A DNA stretch of 36,617 nucleotides from Acidimicrobiaceae bacterium (GTDB lineage Bacteria; Actinomycetota; Acidimicrobiia; Acidimicrobiales; RAAP-2), in NCBI GenBank assembly GCA_003133325.1, contig PKXA01000044.1, positions 1-36,617 on the forward strand, written 5' to 3'. Below, one piece after another: positions 1 to 7,685 of the stretch (positions are counted from its first letter, which is position 1; every line of letters begins with the position of its first letter). The notes under the pieces were generated by a model, which was not told where the DNA came from, ran no database searches, and saw only the letters and a program-made list of their open reading frames with translations. The translations under genes and the position numbers were made by a program.

Positions 1-325
1 CAAAGGCCTTGACAGGTTCCGCTACGGCAGCCGCCGCGTGAACGTGGTCGTCGGGATCAGATCCCGGCATCGCGGTGATCAGGTGTTCGTACTCGGCGCG
101 GGGAACATCCTGACCGACGAACGCCGCACGGATGTCATCGCAGACCCGCCGGGCGTCTGCTCGGGTGCGAATGCCGTGTCCGACCCACGTGTCCTCCAGT
201 TCGACGAGGAGGTCTTCGGTCCAGATGATCTCATGGAGCGAAGCCTCATCCAGTCGGAGCATCAGATCCAGCAGCGAGATCGGATAGCAGACGTTCGTGT
301 CAGGCAGGACACGCCGAAGCGCCAC
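1..325 (-). CDS. PIN-domain toxin, VapC-like (C-terminus beyond window)
   Basis: Likely ribonuclease toxin of a type II toxin-antitoxin pair. The minus strand encodes 108 residues before the window edge. It opens with a PIN N-terminus (hydrophobic strand, then PDTN with Asp9), has acidic residues E42/E44 after a Trp in the second motif position, and a third acidic motif DPDDHVHAAAA (Asp92/Asp93). These are the metal-binding carboxylates expected of PIN nucleases. The GTG start lies six bases after the TGA of the HTH antitoxin and in the same frame, so the pair is almost certainly co-transcribed and translationally linked. No separate ribosome-binding site is visible, which fits coupling. The last acidic motif may lie off the window. 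Family call is firm; the RNA target is unknown. Confidence 0.8.
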   Translation of the reverse strand, partial: MALRRVLPDTNVCYPISLLDLMLRLDEASLHEIIWTEDLLVELEDTWVGHGIRTRADARRVCDDIRAAFVGQDVPRAEYEHLITAMPGSDPDDHVHAAAAVAEPVKAF

Positions 326-331
326 CGTCGA

Positions 332-769
332 TCAGTAGGTCAAGCCGGCAGCGGTCGCGTCATCGACGACTCTCCGAATCCCGGCACGCTTGCGCTCGGA
401 AGCCTCCCTATAGGCAAGCACTGACCGCACCGGAATCTTCCGATAGGAGCTGTTGGGCAGCTTCCGGGCTGGAAGTACCGCATCAGCTACCAACCTGTCA
501 ACGTACTGACGGGAGACACCGAGCAGTTTTCCTGCCTGAGCGGGGCTGACCTCGACTTCTTCGCTGACGACCGCGATCATGTCACCGTCATCGAACGACT
601 CCGCTGCAGCCACAAGCACCTCTACGAGTGGACGGGGAAGTTCGACGTCGACGTCTCCCACTTGCACCCGTAGCCCGGTTCGGACGTCGCCGACCAGTGC
701 CCGAACGGCACGAACCTTCGATTGTTCGTTGGCTCGGGCATGAATCTCAGCAACTACGGGGTTCGACAT
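332..769 (-). CDS. HTH (excisionase-type) antitoxin
   Basis: Predicted antitoxin of 145 residues paired with the PIN toxin. The C-terminal half carries a MerR/excisionase-like helix-turn-helix: SPAQAGKLLGVSRQYVDRLV, then LPARKLPNSSYRKIPVRSVL, the usual recognition helix plus wing. The N-terminal half is acidic and valine-rich with no recognised fold and probably contacts the toxin. The ATG at 769 is preferred over an in-frame start at 817 because GAGGAGGAG lies just upstream of it. A promoter and two short palindromes lie upstream, so autoregulation is likely. Antitoxins with this HTH followed directly by a PIN protein are common in actinobacteria. Confidence 0.78.
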   Translation of the reverse strand: MSNPVVAEIHARANEQSKVRAVRALVGDVRTGLRVQVGDVDVELPRPLVEVLVAAAESFDDGDMIAVVSEEVEVSPAQAGKLLGVSRQYVDRLVADAVLPARKLPNSSYRKIPVRSVLAYREASERKRAGIRRVVDDATAAGLTY

Positions 770-788
770 CGCTCCTCCTCTTCTCAGG

Positions 789-830
789 ACTCTACCGCAT
801 AGGTGCCACACCTGCAACCAGGGGACCTGG
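789..830 (-). promoter_or_regulatory. Promoter with palindromes for the HTH/PIN module
   Basis: On the minus strand TTGCAG (817-812) and TAGAGT (794-789) are separated by exactly 17 bases, a good sigma-70-type promoter, with the antitoxin ATG about 20 bases further on. Two short perfect inverted repeats overlap or flank the -35 box: AGGTG-CCA-CACCT at 801-813 and CCAGG-GGA-CCTGG at 818-830. They are candidate operators for the HTH antitoxin. Assignment is by pattern only. Confidence 0.5.
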
Positions 831-1059
831 GGGGAGGCTACGGATCAGAATCGATATCGGAGAGGCGTCGTCAACCTTCAGTAGTCCCCGACGCTCCGGC
901 TGGCTCATCTCAGGGCCACCTGTCCGAACTTGCTGGACGGGGACTGGCCTCGCCGTAGCTCTCGCTGCGGTACTCGGTTTAGGAAAGCATCCAGGGGCCG
1001 GAAACGACGGAACCGAACGGCGGCCATCTGGGCGTGTCTGCAGATCACTCGCTACGTAG

Positions 1060-1233
1060 TGGAGGCGGAAGGCGGCGGACGACAACCAGCAGGTGCGCAT
1101 GGGCCTCGGCGACGTCAACGTCGTTGTCGACGGCCTCGTCAAGTTCGCTACCGGCATGTTCGACATCGATGAGGCGCCCCGAACGCCGGTCGTTCAGGTC
1201 AATGCCGGCGAACAGAATCAGACGGCCAGTTGA
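1060..1233 (+). pseudogene. Gene remnant (C-terminal fragment) of unknown family
   Basis: The stretch between the two toxin-antitoxin modules has one plus-strand frame with coding-like third-position bias, from just after a TAG at 1057 to the TGA at 1231-1233. It reads ...VRMGLGDVNVVVDGL, then a conserved-looking FATGMFDIDEAP segment and a C-terminus ending in QNQTAS. There is no ribosome-binding site. Internal GTG (1093) and ATG (1099) codons are possible but unconvincing starts. It is most likely the tail of a gene whose 5' part was lost. I do not recognise the family. Bases 831-1059 show no supported gene. Confidence 0.35.
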
Positions 1234-1257
1234 CGCCTGGCCTGACCGGCCACTATG

Positions 1258-1276
1258 TACTACCTCATGGTAGTAT
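1258..1276 (+). promoter_or_regulatory. mazEF operator and -10 box, leaderless start
   Basis: A perfect 7-bp inverted repeat, TACTACC-TCAT-GGTAGTA (1258-1275), lies directly upstream of the antitoxin. TAGTAT at 1271-1276 is a -10 box whose predicted transcription start falls at the ATG (1284). That implies a leaderless mRNA, and no Shine-Dalgarno sequence is present. The repeat overlaps the -10 box, as expected for autorepression by the antitoxin-toxin complex. Confidence 0.6.
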
Positions 1277-1283
1277 CTTATGT

Positions 1284-1547
1284 ATGGCAAAAGAGAAGGC
1301 CACTATTACTCTCGACCGTGCAAAGGCGGCAGCTGCTCGAGATCTCCTGGGTGTCGGGTCGACCTCCGAGGTCATCGACGTGGCGTTGGATCAGCTCATC
1401 CGCGCCGAGCGCCTTCGGGCTGATGTCGCCGCCTACCAACGGGTGCCAACGACCGAGGACGAGATCGACCTGGCATCGTTCGGCGACATCAGTGGCATTG
1501 GCGACGATACCGACTGGGAGGCGCTCTACGCCGACGACCTCTCGTGA
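1284..1547 (+). CDS. Antitoxin, ribbon-helix-helix type (MazE-like)
   Basis: An 87-residue protein starting MAKEKATITLDRAKAAAARD, a short N-terminal strand followed by helices typical of ribbon-helix-helix antitoxins. The C-terminal 30 residues are strongly acidic (TEDEIDL, GDDTDWEALYADD), the usual flexible toxin-neutralising tail. Its last codons overlap the toxin start by four bases (GTGA), so the two are translationally coupled. The ATG at 1284 is chosen over the longer open frame from 1230 because the -10 box and operator lie between them. Probable role: bind and neutralise the MazF-like toxin and repress the operon. Confidence 0.8.
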   Translation: MAKEKATITLDRAKAAAARDLLGVGSTSEVIDVALDQLIRAERLRADVAAYQRVPTTEDEIDLASFGDISGIGDDTDWEALYADDLS

Positions 1548-1876
1548 CCGCCGCGGTGCGCCGCGGTGAGGTCTGGCTCGCCGAACTCGACAAGATTCGC
1601 CCGGTTGTGGTCCTCACCCGCGATCCCCTGGGACGACTGCTCCACTCCGTGATCGTCGCTCCTGTCACGTCCACCATCCGGAGCCTGTCCACCGAGGTGC
1701 CCCTTGGCCCCGGCGATGGGATCAGGCAGCCCTCCGTCGTGAACCTCGACAACGTTCAGCTTCTCGCACGGGACCGCTTTCGCCGACGGATCGGACGAGC
1801 TCAACCCGCCACCATGAGGGCGTTGTGTGCAGCTCTCTCGGTGGCTGTGGATTGCGACACCGCCAACCGCTCGTAG
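1544..1876 (+). CDS. mazF: MazF/PemK-family endoribonuclease toxin
   Basis: A 110-residue toxin of the MazF/PemK (CcdB-fold) family. The signature RRGEVWLAELDKIRPVVVLT spans residues 6-25 and ends in the RPVVV strand usual in the family. The segment VIVAPVTSTIR matches the second conserved strand, and QPSVVNLDNVQLL the third. MazF toxins are sequence-specific, ribosome-independent mRNA interferases. The loop between the first strand and IRP is shorter than usual. GTG start overlaps the antitoxin stop by four bases. Family assignment is secure; cleavage specificity cannot be read. Confidence 0.88.
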   Translation: MTAAVRRGEVWLAELDKIRPVVVLTRDPLGRLLHSVIVAPVTSTIRSLSTEVPLGPGDGIRQPSVVNLDNVQLLARDRFRRRIGRAQPATMRALCAALSVAVDCDTANRS

Positions 1877-2055
1877 GCCCGGCACCGATTGTTCGATGCA
1901 CGCCCAGGGCGGACGTCGGACCGGGCGCGCCTGACGAGCCGTTCTCCGACAGTCGGGTGGCAGAGGCCGGGTGGGGATGGCAGAGTGACGACGGGGGAGA
2001 GGCGGTTCTCCACAGCTACAGCCACAGCGACCGACAACAGTCAGCGAGGAGCGTC

Positions 2056-3045
2056 ATGACCCAGGTTGAAACCGTCCGAGGTCCCGTCGACACCGCCGCA
2101 CTCGGTCGCACCTACATGCACGAGCACATCTTTGTGCTCACTCCCGACGTGCAGCAGAACTATCCCGACGAATGGGGCGACGAGGACTCCCGGGTGGATG
2201 ACGCCGTCCACAAGCTCAACGAGCTGGCCACCCGGGGGGTATGCACCATCGTCGACCCTACGGTCATCGGGCTCGGCCGCTACATCCCCCGCATTCAGCG
2301 CATCGCCGCCCAGGTTCCCGACCTCAACATTGTGGTCGCCACCGGCTGTTACACCTATGGCGACGTGCCGTTCTTCTTCCATTACCGCGGCCCGGCACTG
2401 GAGGCCGCCCTGGGTCAACCGGTCCCCGATCCGATGGTCGACATGTTCGTGGGCGACATCACCGAAGGGATCGCCGGCACCGGGGTGAAGGCCGGCATGC
2501 TCAAGTGCGCCATTGACGAGCAGGGAATGACCGGAGGGGTGGAACGGGTCATGCGTGCGGTGGCCAAGGCGCATCGCCGAACAGGTACTCCCATCACCAT
2601 CCACACCCACCCCGGCAGCCGGCAGGGCTTGGCTGCGCAGCGGGTCCTTGACGACGAAGGGGTCGACCCCCGCCGGGTGGTACTCGGCCACAGCGGTGAC
2701 TCCTCCGACGCCGACCACCTACAGTCACTGGCTGAAGCCGGTTTTGTCCTCGGCATGGATCGCTTCGGCATCAATCTCGAAACCACCTTCGAGTCACGGG
2801 CCGACACGGTGGTCGAGATGTGCCGGCGCGGCTTCGCCGAGAACATGGTGCTGGCTCACGATGCGGCCTGCTACATCGACTGGATCGAGCCGTGGGCCCT
2901 GGCTGCCACACCCCAGTGGCACTACCTGCACATCATCGACGACGTCTTGCCGTATCTGCTCGACAAGGGCGTGACCGAAGATCAGATCGAGACGATGCTC
3001 ACCGGGAATCCGCGCCGGATCTTCGAGAACGTGGAACCCTACTGA
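2056..3045 (+). CDS. Phosphotriesterase-family metal-dependent hydrolase/lactonase
   Basis: A 329-residue TIM-barrel amidohydrolase of the phosphotriesterase homology family. All six metal ligands of the family can be placed: H22 and H24 (MHEH), the carboxylated lysine K150 (GMLKC), H183 in ITIHTHPG, H212 in LGHSGDSSD, and D269 in LAHDAACY. Family members hydrolyse lactones, carboxylesters or organophosphates; most bacterial ones are thought to be lactonases. The ATG at 2056 is chosen because GAGGAG lies four bases upstream and homology begins there; the frame upstream (from 1825) is non-coding. It overlaps the acyl-CoA synthetase by one base (TGATG). In this setting it may open a lactone made by the Baeyer-Villiger enzyme, but that is inference. 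Confidence 0.88.
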   Translation: MTQVETVRGPVDTAALGRTYMHEHIFVLTPDVQQNYPDEWGDEDSRVDDAVHKLNELATRGVCTIVDPTVIGLGRYIPRIQRIAAQVPDLNIVVATGCYTYGDVPFFFHYRGPALEAALGQPVPDPMVDMFVGDITEGIAGTGVKAGMLKCAIDEQGMTGGVERVMRAVAKAHRRTGTPITIHTHPGSRQGLAAQRVLDDEGVDPRRVVLGHSGDSSDADHLQSLAEAGFVLGMDRFGINLETTFESRADTVVEMCRRGFAENMVLAHDAACYIDWIEPWALAATPQWHYLHIIDDVLPYLLDKGVTEDQIETMLTGNPRRIFENVEPY

Positions 3046-4553
3046 TGCCCTCCCACGCCTTCGATGACACCGGGGTCACCCGCGACCAGCTCGGTGTCAA
3101 GCACTATGCGGAATTACCTTCTTCGGTCGTCGCCATGCTGCGGTCCTCGGTGGAGCGCGATGGGGACGCCGAGGCCGTGGTGGTGTTGGACGGACCCCGG
3201 GTGTCGTACGCGGAAGTGTGGGACCGGTCCGCCCGGGTGGCCGGTGGACTGCGTGCGGCCGGCATCGACGACGGTGACCGGGTGGCCATCCGCAGCGGTA
3301 ACGGCCTCGACTGGGTGCTGGCCTTCTTCGGCACATTGATGGCCGGCGGGGTGGTCGTCCCGGTCAACACCCGATTCACCGACAGCGAGGTCGCCTACGT
3401 GGTGGAGGACTCCGGGGCGTCCTACGTCGTCGAACCCGGTGCCGATCTGCCCGATGGCCCACCGTACGTCGCCGAGGGGTTGGAACTGACCGATCTGGCC
3501 GCGATCTTCTATACCTCGGGGACAACGGGGTTTCCCAAGGGCGCCATGACCAGCCACGACAATTTCCTCACCAATTCTGAAACCTGTCGTCGCATTGCCA
3601 ACATGCCCGAGTACGACCCGACGTTGCGCAATCTGATCAGCGTTCCGTTGTTCCATGTCACCGGCTGCAACAGTCAACTGCTGCCTACGTTGCAACAGGG
3701 CGGCACAGCCGTGGTGATGCCGGCCTTCGAGGTGCAGCGTTTTCTCACCGCCATCGCCGACGAGCGGATCACGGTGGTCACCACTGTTCCGGCCATCTTC
3801 TGGCTGGCCGTCAGCCAGAGCAACTTCTCCGATTTCGACGTCACCGGCGTTCGCGTCGCCACCTATGGCGGTGCGCCCATCGCCCCGGACCTGGTACGAC
3901 GGGTGAAGGAGGGTTTCCCGGGTGCCAGGGTCGGCAACGGTTTCGGTCTGACCGAGACCTCGAGCGTGTCCACCTTTCTGCCCGACGAGTATGCCGATAC
4001 CCACGCCGACTCGGTGGGTTTCGCCGCACCGGTGGTCGATCTCCATGTGGTCGACCCGGATCCGGGGACAGGGGTTGGGGAGTTGCTCATCCGGGGCGCC
4101 AACGTCGTCATGGGCTACTGGAACAAGCCGGAAGCCACCGCTGAAGCCTTCGACGGGGGCTGGTTGCACACCGGCGATCTGGCTCGCGTGGATGACGACG
4201 GCTTCACCTACATCGTCGACCGGGCCAAGGACATGATCAACCGCGGGGGAGAGAACGTGTACTGCGTGGAGGTAGAGAATGTTCTCTCCGCAGCACCGGG
4301 AGTCTTCGAAGTCGTGGTGGTGGGCGTACCCGACCAGATGATGGGTGAGAAGGTTGGCGCCGTCGTCGTCCCCATCCCGGGTACGACGCTCGACCGGAAC
4401 GGATTCATCGACTATGCCCGAGCCAATCTGGCCGACTTCAAGGTGCCGCAGTACCTGGTGGTGCGCAACGAGTTGCTGCCGCGAAACCCTGGCGGCAAAG
4501 TGCTCAAGCCTGTCCTCCGCAAGGAGCTCGAATGGGGCGAGCCGATCCGCTGA
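3045..4553 (+). CDS. Acyl-CoA synthetase (AMP-forming), FadD-like
   Basis: An ANL-superfamily adenylate-forming ligase of 502 residues. Motifs in order: P-loop YTSGTTGFPKG from residue 156; YGGAPI; GFGLTET; HTGDLARVDDDGF; hinge DRAKDMINRGGENV; and the C-terminal lysine motif NPGGKVLK near residue 485. All key positions look intact. The P-loop begins about 30-40 residues earlier than in typical family members, because the segment after the VVPVNTRFTDSEVAYV strand is compacted. The enzyme would activate a carboxylic acid with ATP and CoA. It starts one base into the stop of the phosphotriesterase gene, so the two form an operon. A second synthetase lies at 21.6 kb, suggesting two acid intermediates or two chain lengths. 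Substrate unknown. Confidence 0.92.
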   Translation: MPSHAFDDTGVTRDQLGVKHYAELPSSVVAMLRSSVERDGDAEAVVVLDGPRVSYAEVWDRSARVAGGLRAAGIDDGDRVAIRSGNGLDWVLAFFGTLMAGGVVVPVNTRFTDSEVAYVVEDSGASYVVEPGADLPDGPPYVAEGLELTDLAAIFYTSGTTGFPKGAMTSHDNFLTNSETCRRIANMPEYDPTLRNLISVPLFHVTGCNSQLLPTLQQGGTAVVMPAFEVQRFLTAIADERITVVTTVPAIFWLAVSQSNFSDFDVTGVRVATYGGAPIAPDLVRRVKEGFPGARVGNGFGLTETSSVSTFLPDEYADTHADSVGFAAPVVDLHVVDPDPGTGVGELLIRGANVVMGYWNKPEATAEAFDGGWLHTGDLARVDDDGFTYIVDRAKDMINRGGENVYCVEVENVLSAAPGVFEVVVVGVPDQMMGEKVGAVVVPIPGTTLDRNGFIDYARANLADFKVPQYLVVRNELLPRNPGGKVLKPVLRKELEWGEPIR

Positions 4554-4612
4554 ATGAGCGGGGACGGCGCGTTGAGTCAGGGGTGCCTGGCCGCATGGCT
4601 GGTCGGGGGAGG

Positions 4613-4627
4613 CCGAGTTCCCTCGGG
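4613..4627. terminator. Hairpin between convergent operons
   Basis: The 86-bp gap between the acyl-CoA synthetase and the convergent end of the mce operon contains CCGAG-TTCC-CTCGG, extendable to GGCC/GGCC with a one-base bulge. There is no T-tract on either side. It is the only terminator-like structure in the gap and could act in both directions. Confidence 0.3.
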
Positions 4628-4639
4628 CCCGATCGGAAC

Positions 4640-5260
4640 CTACCCGGCGGCCGGAGTCTGGCTTTCCGAGGTGGCCGAGATCACGGTCACGCTATTGACC
4701 TTCCAATGCCCGGCTTGATCGATGAGATCCATCTGCAGGTTGGTGCCCAAGACGTTGCGGGTCCCGGCCGTGCTCTTGGTCTGGAAGTCGACGACCACGA
4801 TGGCCTTGGCTTTGTCTCCGGAGACGTCCGATACGTAGACATCGCGCACAGTGGCCGTGGAAGTCGCCTTGAGCGCGGTGATGGTGCCCCCCAACGAGTT
4901 GGTGAAGTCCTGGCTGTACGTCTGGGCAAACCCGGCCGTGGCCAGCGCCAGGACGCGGCTGCGTGACCCGGCCAGGTCGGTTGAGTCGTAGGAGAGGAGT
5001 GCCTTGCCCAGGCCTCCGGCCGTGGTTGCGACCGCCTGGGCATCGGCTGCCTTTCCCTGCTGGGTTTGGTCTCGGTGCCAAAGGACGATCGCCGCGGTCA
5101 ACGCCACGATGAGGAGGACGGCGAGGACCGCGGCGAGCCATGTTGGGACGCCACGCCGAGCCATGGGTGTCTCCGGCAAGGATGGCTCCGTAGCGGTTCC
5201 GGTGGGTTGGTCCTCATCTGCCTCGGTGTCTCTTGACTCGCTCACGTCACGATTGGTCAC
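4640..5260 (-). CDS. Mce-associated membrane protein
   Basis: A 206-residue protein at the end of the mce operon, where Mce-associated (Mas/Mam) proteins normally lie. Roughly 50 charged N-terminal residues are followed by one transmembrane helix (WLAAVLAVLLIVALTAAIVL) and an extracytoplasmic domain of about 130 residues with an NTF2-like alternation of helices and strands (VVDFQTKS..., WKVNSVTVI). Such proteins are thought to stabilise or assemble the Mce complex. The GTG start at 5260 overlaps the stop of the preceding mce gene (GTGA) and has GGGAGGAG upstream. The longer frame reaching 5599 is a shadow of that gene. Confidence 0.82.
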   Translation of the reverse strand: MTNRDVSESRDTEADEDQPTGTATEPSLPETPMARRGVPTWLAAVLAVLLIVALTAAIVLWHRDQTQQGKAADAQAVATTAGGLGKALLSYDSTDLAGSRSRVLALATAGFAQTYSQDFTNSLGGTITALKATSTATVRDVYVSDVSGDKAKAIVVVDFQTKSTAGTRNVLGTNLQMDLIDQAGHWKVNSVTVISATSESQTPAAG

Positions 5261-6687
5261 GGCTGCGCTCCTCCCGTCGGGTCGGCGGTTTCTGGGTCGG
5301 TCCCCCCATTCGGGGTCGGGGCGGCGGCCGGTTTGGTCGGGCGGAAGGCTACCAGGAGCCGCCAAGGCCGAAACAGGACCAGCCCGATCAGGACGAGGAC
5401 GATGGCTGCGATCGCAAGCGCGATGATCAGCGCATGCGAAGGGGGCGTCCTCTTGTTGGGCGATGGTGGGCTGCCCGCCGGTCCGTGGCGCGGGGTGACG
5501 GTGGGGACAGGGACGGTGCCGGCATGGGCCCCGGCCTGGCCGCTGGCTCCGGTACTGGCAACGGGGCCGGCGGCATTCTGTGAGGACCCGGCCGGACACA
5601 GCGGCACAGTCGGAACACCCGGGAGTGTCTGGGGCGTCGCGTACAGTGAGATCGGTGGTCCGTTGACGTTGAACCGCGCGCTCCCGTGGAAGAACTCGCC
5701 GATCGGCGACTGGGCGTCGCTGGTGCCCAATGCGGTCATCAGCCCCGGAGCCTGGTCCAGAACGGCCTCGAGAGCGGCGAGGTCCTGCGGGTTGGCGACG
5801 GTGGTCGAGATCTGGCCGAGGGCATCGAGGATGCAGCCCAAGGAAGAATCCGATGAATTGAGCACGGTGGCCAACTGGCCGGTGAAGCCGGGAGCGGTGG
5901 ACAAGAGCGCGTCAATCTGCTGGCGGGACTGCGCGAGGGATTGACTCACCGTTGCCAGGTTGTTGAGCGACGTCGTGAGCGAGCCGCTGTGATCCGCCAA
6001 CGTCTGCGAAAGGGTGGTGAGGTCCCCGATGGCCTGGTCGATCGTGCCCGAATTGGCACCGAGCGAGGTGGTGAGGGCATCGGTGTTCTCGATGAGCTGG
6101 CGAATGGTGTTCCCCCTCCCGTCCAGGCCGACGGCGAGCTCGTGGACCAAGGAGCCCAGGGCTTGGGGCGGCGCCGCCTGCAGCAGGCGGTCCAAGCCGG
6201 TGAACACGTCCTTGTAGGACACGGGGACAGTCGTCGCACTGGCGGGGATCACATAGCCAGGTCGGACGAAGGGCCCCTTTCCCGGGTACCCGAGCGGGGG
6301 TGACAGCTCGACATACGGCTCTCCGACCACCGACTCGCGACTGGCGGCCGCAGTCAGCCCAACCGGCAGGGTGATGCCATGATCGATCTTCATCCCCACC
6401 ACATCGTGGCCATCACTGAGGGACACCGAGGAGACCGAGCCCACCGCAACCCCGAGATACGCGACCTCGAAACGCGGCTGGAGCCCGACGGCGTTGGAGA
6501 AGTCTCCGCTGATCGTGTACGGCCGGGTGATGGCGTCGACACTGAGGACATTGGTCGCCGCCCACGCCGACAGCGCGACTCCGATCAATCCCAGGACGAT
6601 CAGGTTCACGACTACCCGGCGGCTCACGCCCGATGGAAGGGCCCGGTCCCTCATCGGGTCTCGTCGAGCTCGGCGCAGCTTTATCAC
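5257..6687 (-). CDS. mceF: MCE family protein, sixth in operon, with C-terminal helix
   Basis: A 476-residue MCE/MlaD-family protein. An N-terminal helix (VVVNLIVLGLIGVALSAWAA) is followed by the MCE domain (ISGDFSNAVGLQPRFEVAYL, GVAVGSVSSVSL, VVGEPYVELSPP), then a long helical region rich in LTT/SLxxL repeats expected to form the tubular needle. After about residue 370 comes a Pro/Gly/Ala-rich stretch, a second hydrophobic helix (HALIIALAIAAIVLVLIGLV, around 425-445), a basic FRPWR and a low-complexity tail. Two membrane anchors are unusual for an Mce protein; most have one. GTG start, GTGA overlap with the preceding gene. Role: part of the channel carrying hydrophobic substrate across the envelope. 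Confidence 0.86.
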   Translation of the reverse strand: MIKLRRARRDPMRDRALPSGVSRRVVVNLIVLGLIGVALSAWAATNVLSVDAITRPYTISGDFSNAVGLQPRFEVAYLGVAVGSVSSVSLSDGHDVVGMKIDHGITLPVGLTAAASRESVVGEPYVELSPPLGYPGKGPFVRPGYVIPASATTVPVSYKDVFTGLDRLLQAAPPQALGSLVHELAVGLDGRGNTIRQLIENTDALTTSLGANSGTIDQAIGDLTTLSQTLADHSGSLTTSLNNLATVSQSLAQSRQQIDALLSTAPGFTGQLATVLNSSDSSLGCILDALGQISTTVANPQDLAALEAVLDQAPGLMTALGTSDAQSPIGEFFHGSARFNVNGPPISLYATPQTLPGVPTVPLCPAGSSQNAAGPVASTGASGQAGAHAGTVPVPTVTPRHGPAGSPPSPNKRTPPSHALIIALAIAAIVLVLIGLVLFRPWRLLVAFRPTKPAAAPTPNGGTDPETADPTGGAQP

Positions 6688-7685
6688 TGGGGTGGGGCCA
6701 GGAGCGAGGTGAGGGATGGGGATGATGGGGTGAACGGGGTGGCGGCCCCCCCGTCGTGGACCAACCCGGCCACCCAGACATTCAAGAGTATCTGCCCGCC
6801 GGAGATCGCCTTCGGGAGAGCCAGTACGAACGTCTTGAGCCCGGTCACCAGCCCTTCGACCGTGGTCTTGGCCTGCGCTGTCTCGGAAAGAATCGGGGAA
6901 AGGTTGGCGATCAGCTGCTCGATCTGTGCCAAGTGAGGGTTGATCACCTCGCTGTTGAGGTCGCCGGCCAGTCGGGTGAGTTGGGTGAGGGATGCGATCA
7001 GCTTCAGGCGGTTGGCGGCCAGGGTGGTGGTGGCCGCGGCCAGGTCGTCGACGAGGACACCGATCTGGGTGCTGCCGCCGGCAAGCGACGCCCCGAGCTT
7101 GCCGGAACTGTCGATGATCGTCCCCAGATTTGCCTGCTGGGACGCCACTGCTGCAGCCACCTGGCTCAGGTCGACGATGACCTGGTGGAGTTCGGGTCCT
7201 CGTCCGTCGAGCCCCTGGCTGAGGGCTTGGAGAGCCGAGCTGAGGTCACCTGAGGTGAGTGCGCCGACAATGTTGGCGGCCTCGCCCGTGAACACCTCGA
7301 TGCTTTCGGTAGCCGATGTCGGGATGTTGTCTCCCGTCTTCATCCACGGACCATGAGTGAGGTCGGCGTTTGCGGGCAGTTGGAGGCTCACGTACGGCTC
7401 GCCCAGCAGGGTGGTCTGGCTCAACACAGCCATCGTTCCGGTCGGCAACTTCTGATGACTCTCGATTGCCAAGGTCACTACCGCGGTGTAGCGGTCGAGG
7501 TGGATGTCGGTGACGCTGCCGACCTGCACGTCGCCCACGTCGACGGCCTCACCGGACACCAGGTCGCCGACATCGCTGAAACGCGCCTGGAGATGAAGGT
7601 TGCCTTTGAGGGCACCGGTCGTCTGCAACGAGCATCCGGTGAAGAGCGCACAGAGGAGGACGGTGGCACAGGCGAGGCGTCTCAC
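6684..7685 (-). CDS. mceE: MCE family lipoprotein, fifth in operon
   Basis: A 333-residue MCE protein with a short signal peptide ending in a lipobox (LLCALFTGC, Cys18), so probably lipid-anchored, as MceE/LprK-type proteins are in mycobacteria. The MCE domain follows at once (LQARFSDVGDLVSGEAVDVG, VQVGSVTDIHL, LLGEPYVSLQLP), then a helical needle region (SSALQALSQGLDGRGPELHQ, a repeated feature of the family). GTG start overlapping the upstream stop as GTGA. It should pair with the other five Mce subunits in a hexameric assembly. Confidence 0.86.
   Translation of the reverse strand: MRRLACATVLLCALFTGCSLQTTGALKGNLHLQARFSDVGDLVSGEAVDVGDVQVGSVTDIHLDRYTAVVTLAIESHQKLPTGTMAVLSQTTLLGEPYVSLQLPANADLTHGPWMKTGDNIPTSATESIEVFTGEAANIVGALTSGDLSSALQALSQGLDGRGPELHQVIVDLSQVAAAVASQQANLGTIIDSSGKLGASLAGGSTQIGVLVDDLAAATTTLAANRLKLIASLTQLTRLAGDLNSEVINPHLAQIEQLIANLSPILSETAQAKTTVEGLVTGLKTFVLALPKAISGGQILLNVWVAGLVHDGGAATPFTPSSPSLTSLLAPPQ

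Noticed and set aside
1825-2055. N-terminal extension of the phosphotriesterase gene
   Set aside because: Family homology begins at the ATG at 2056, which has a good ribosome-binding site; the upstream part overlaps mazF and lacks coding bias.
3114-4169. Long open frame on the minus strand
   Set aside because: It lies antisense to the acyl-CoA synthetase, whose motifs are intact; the reverse frame is open only because of high GC content.
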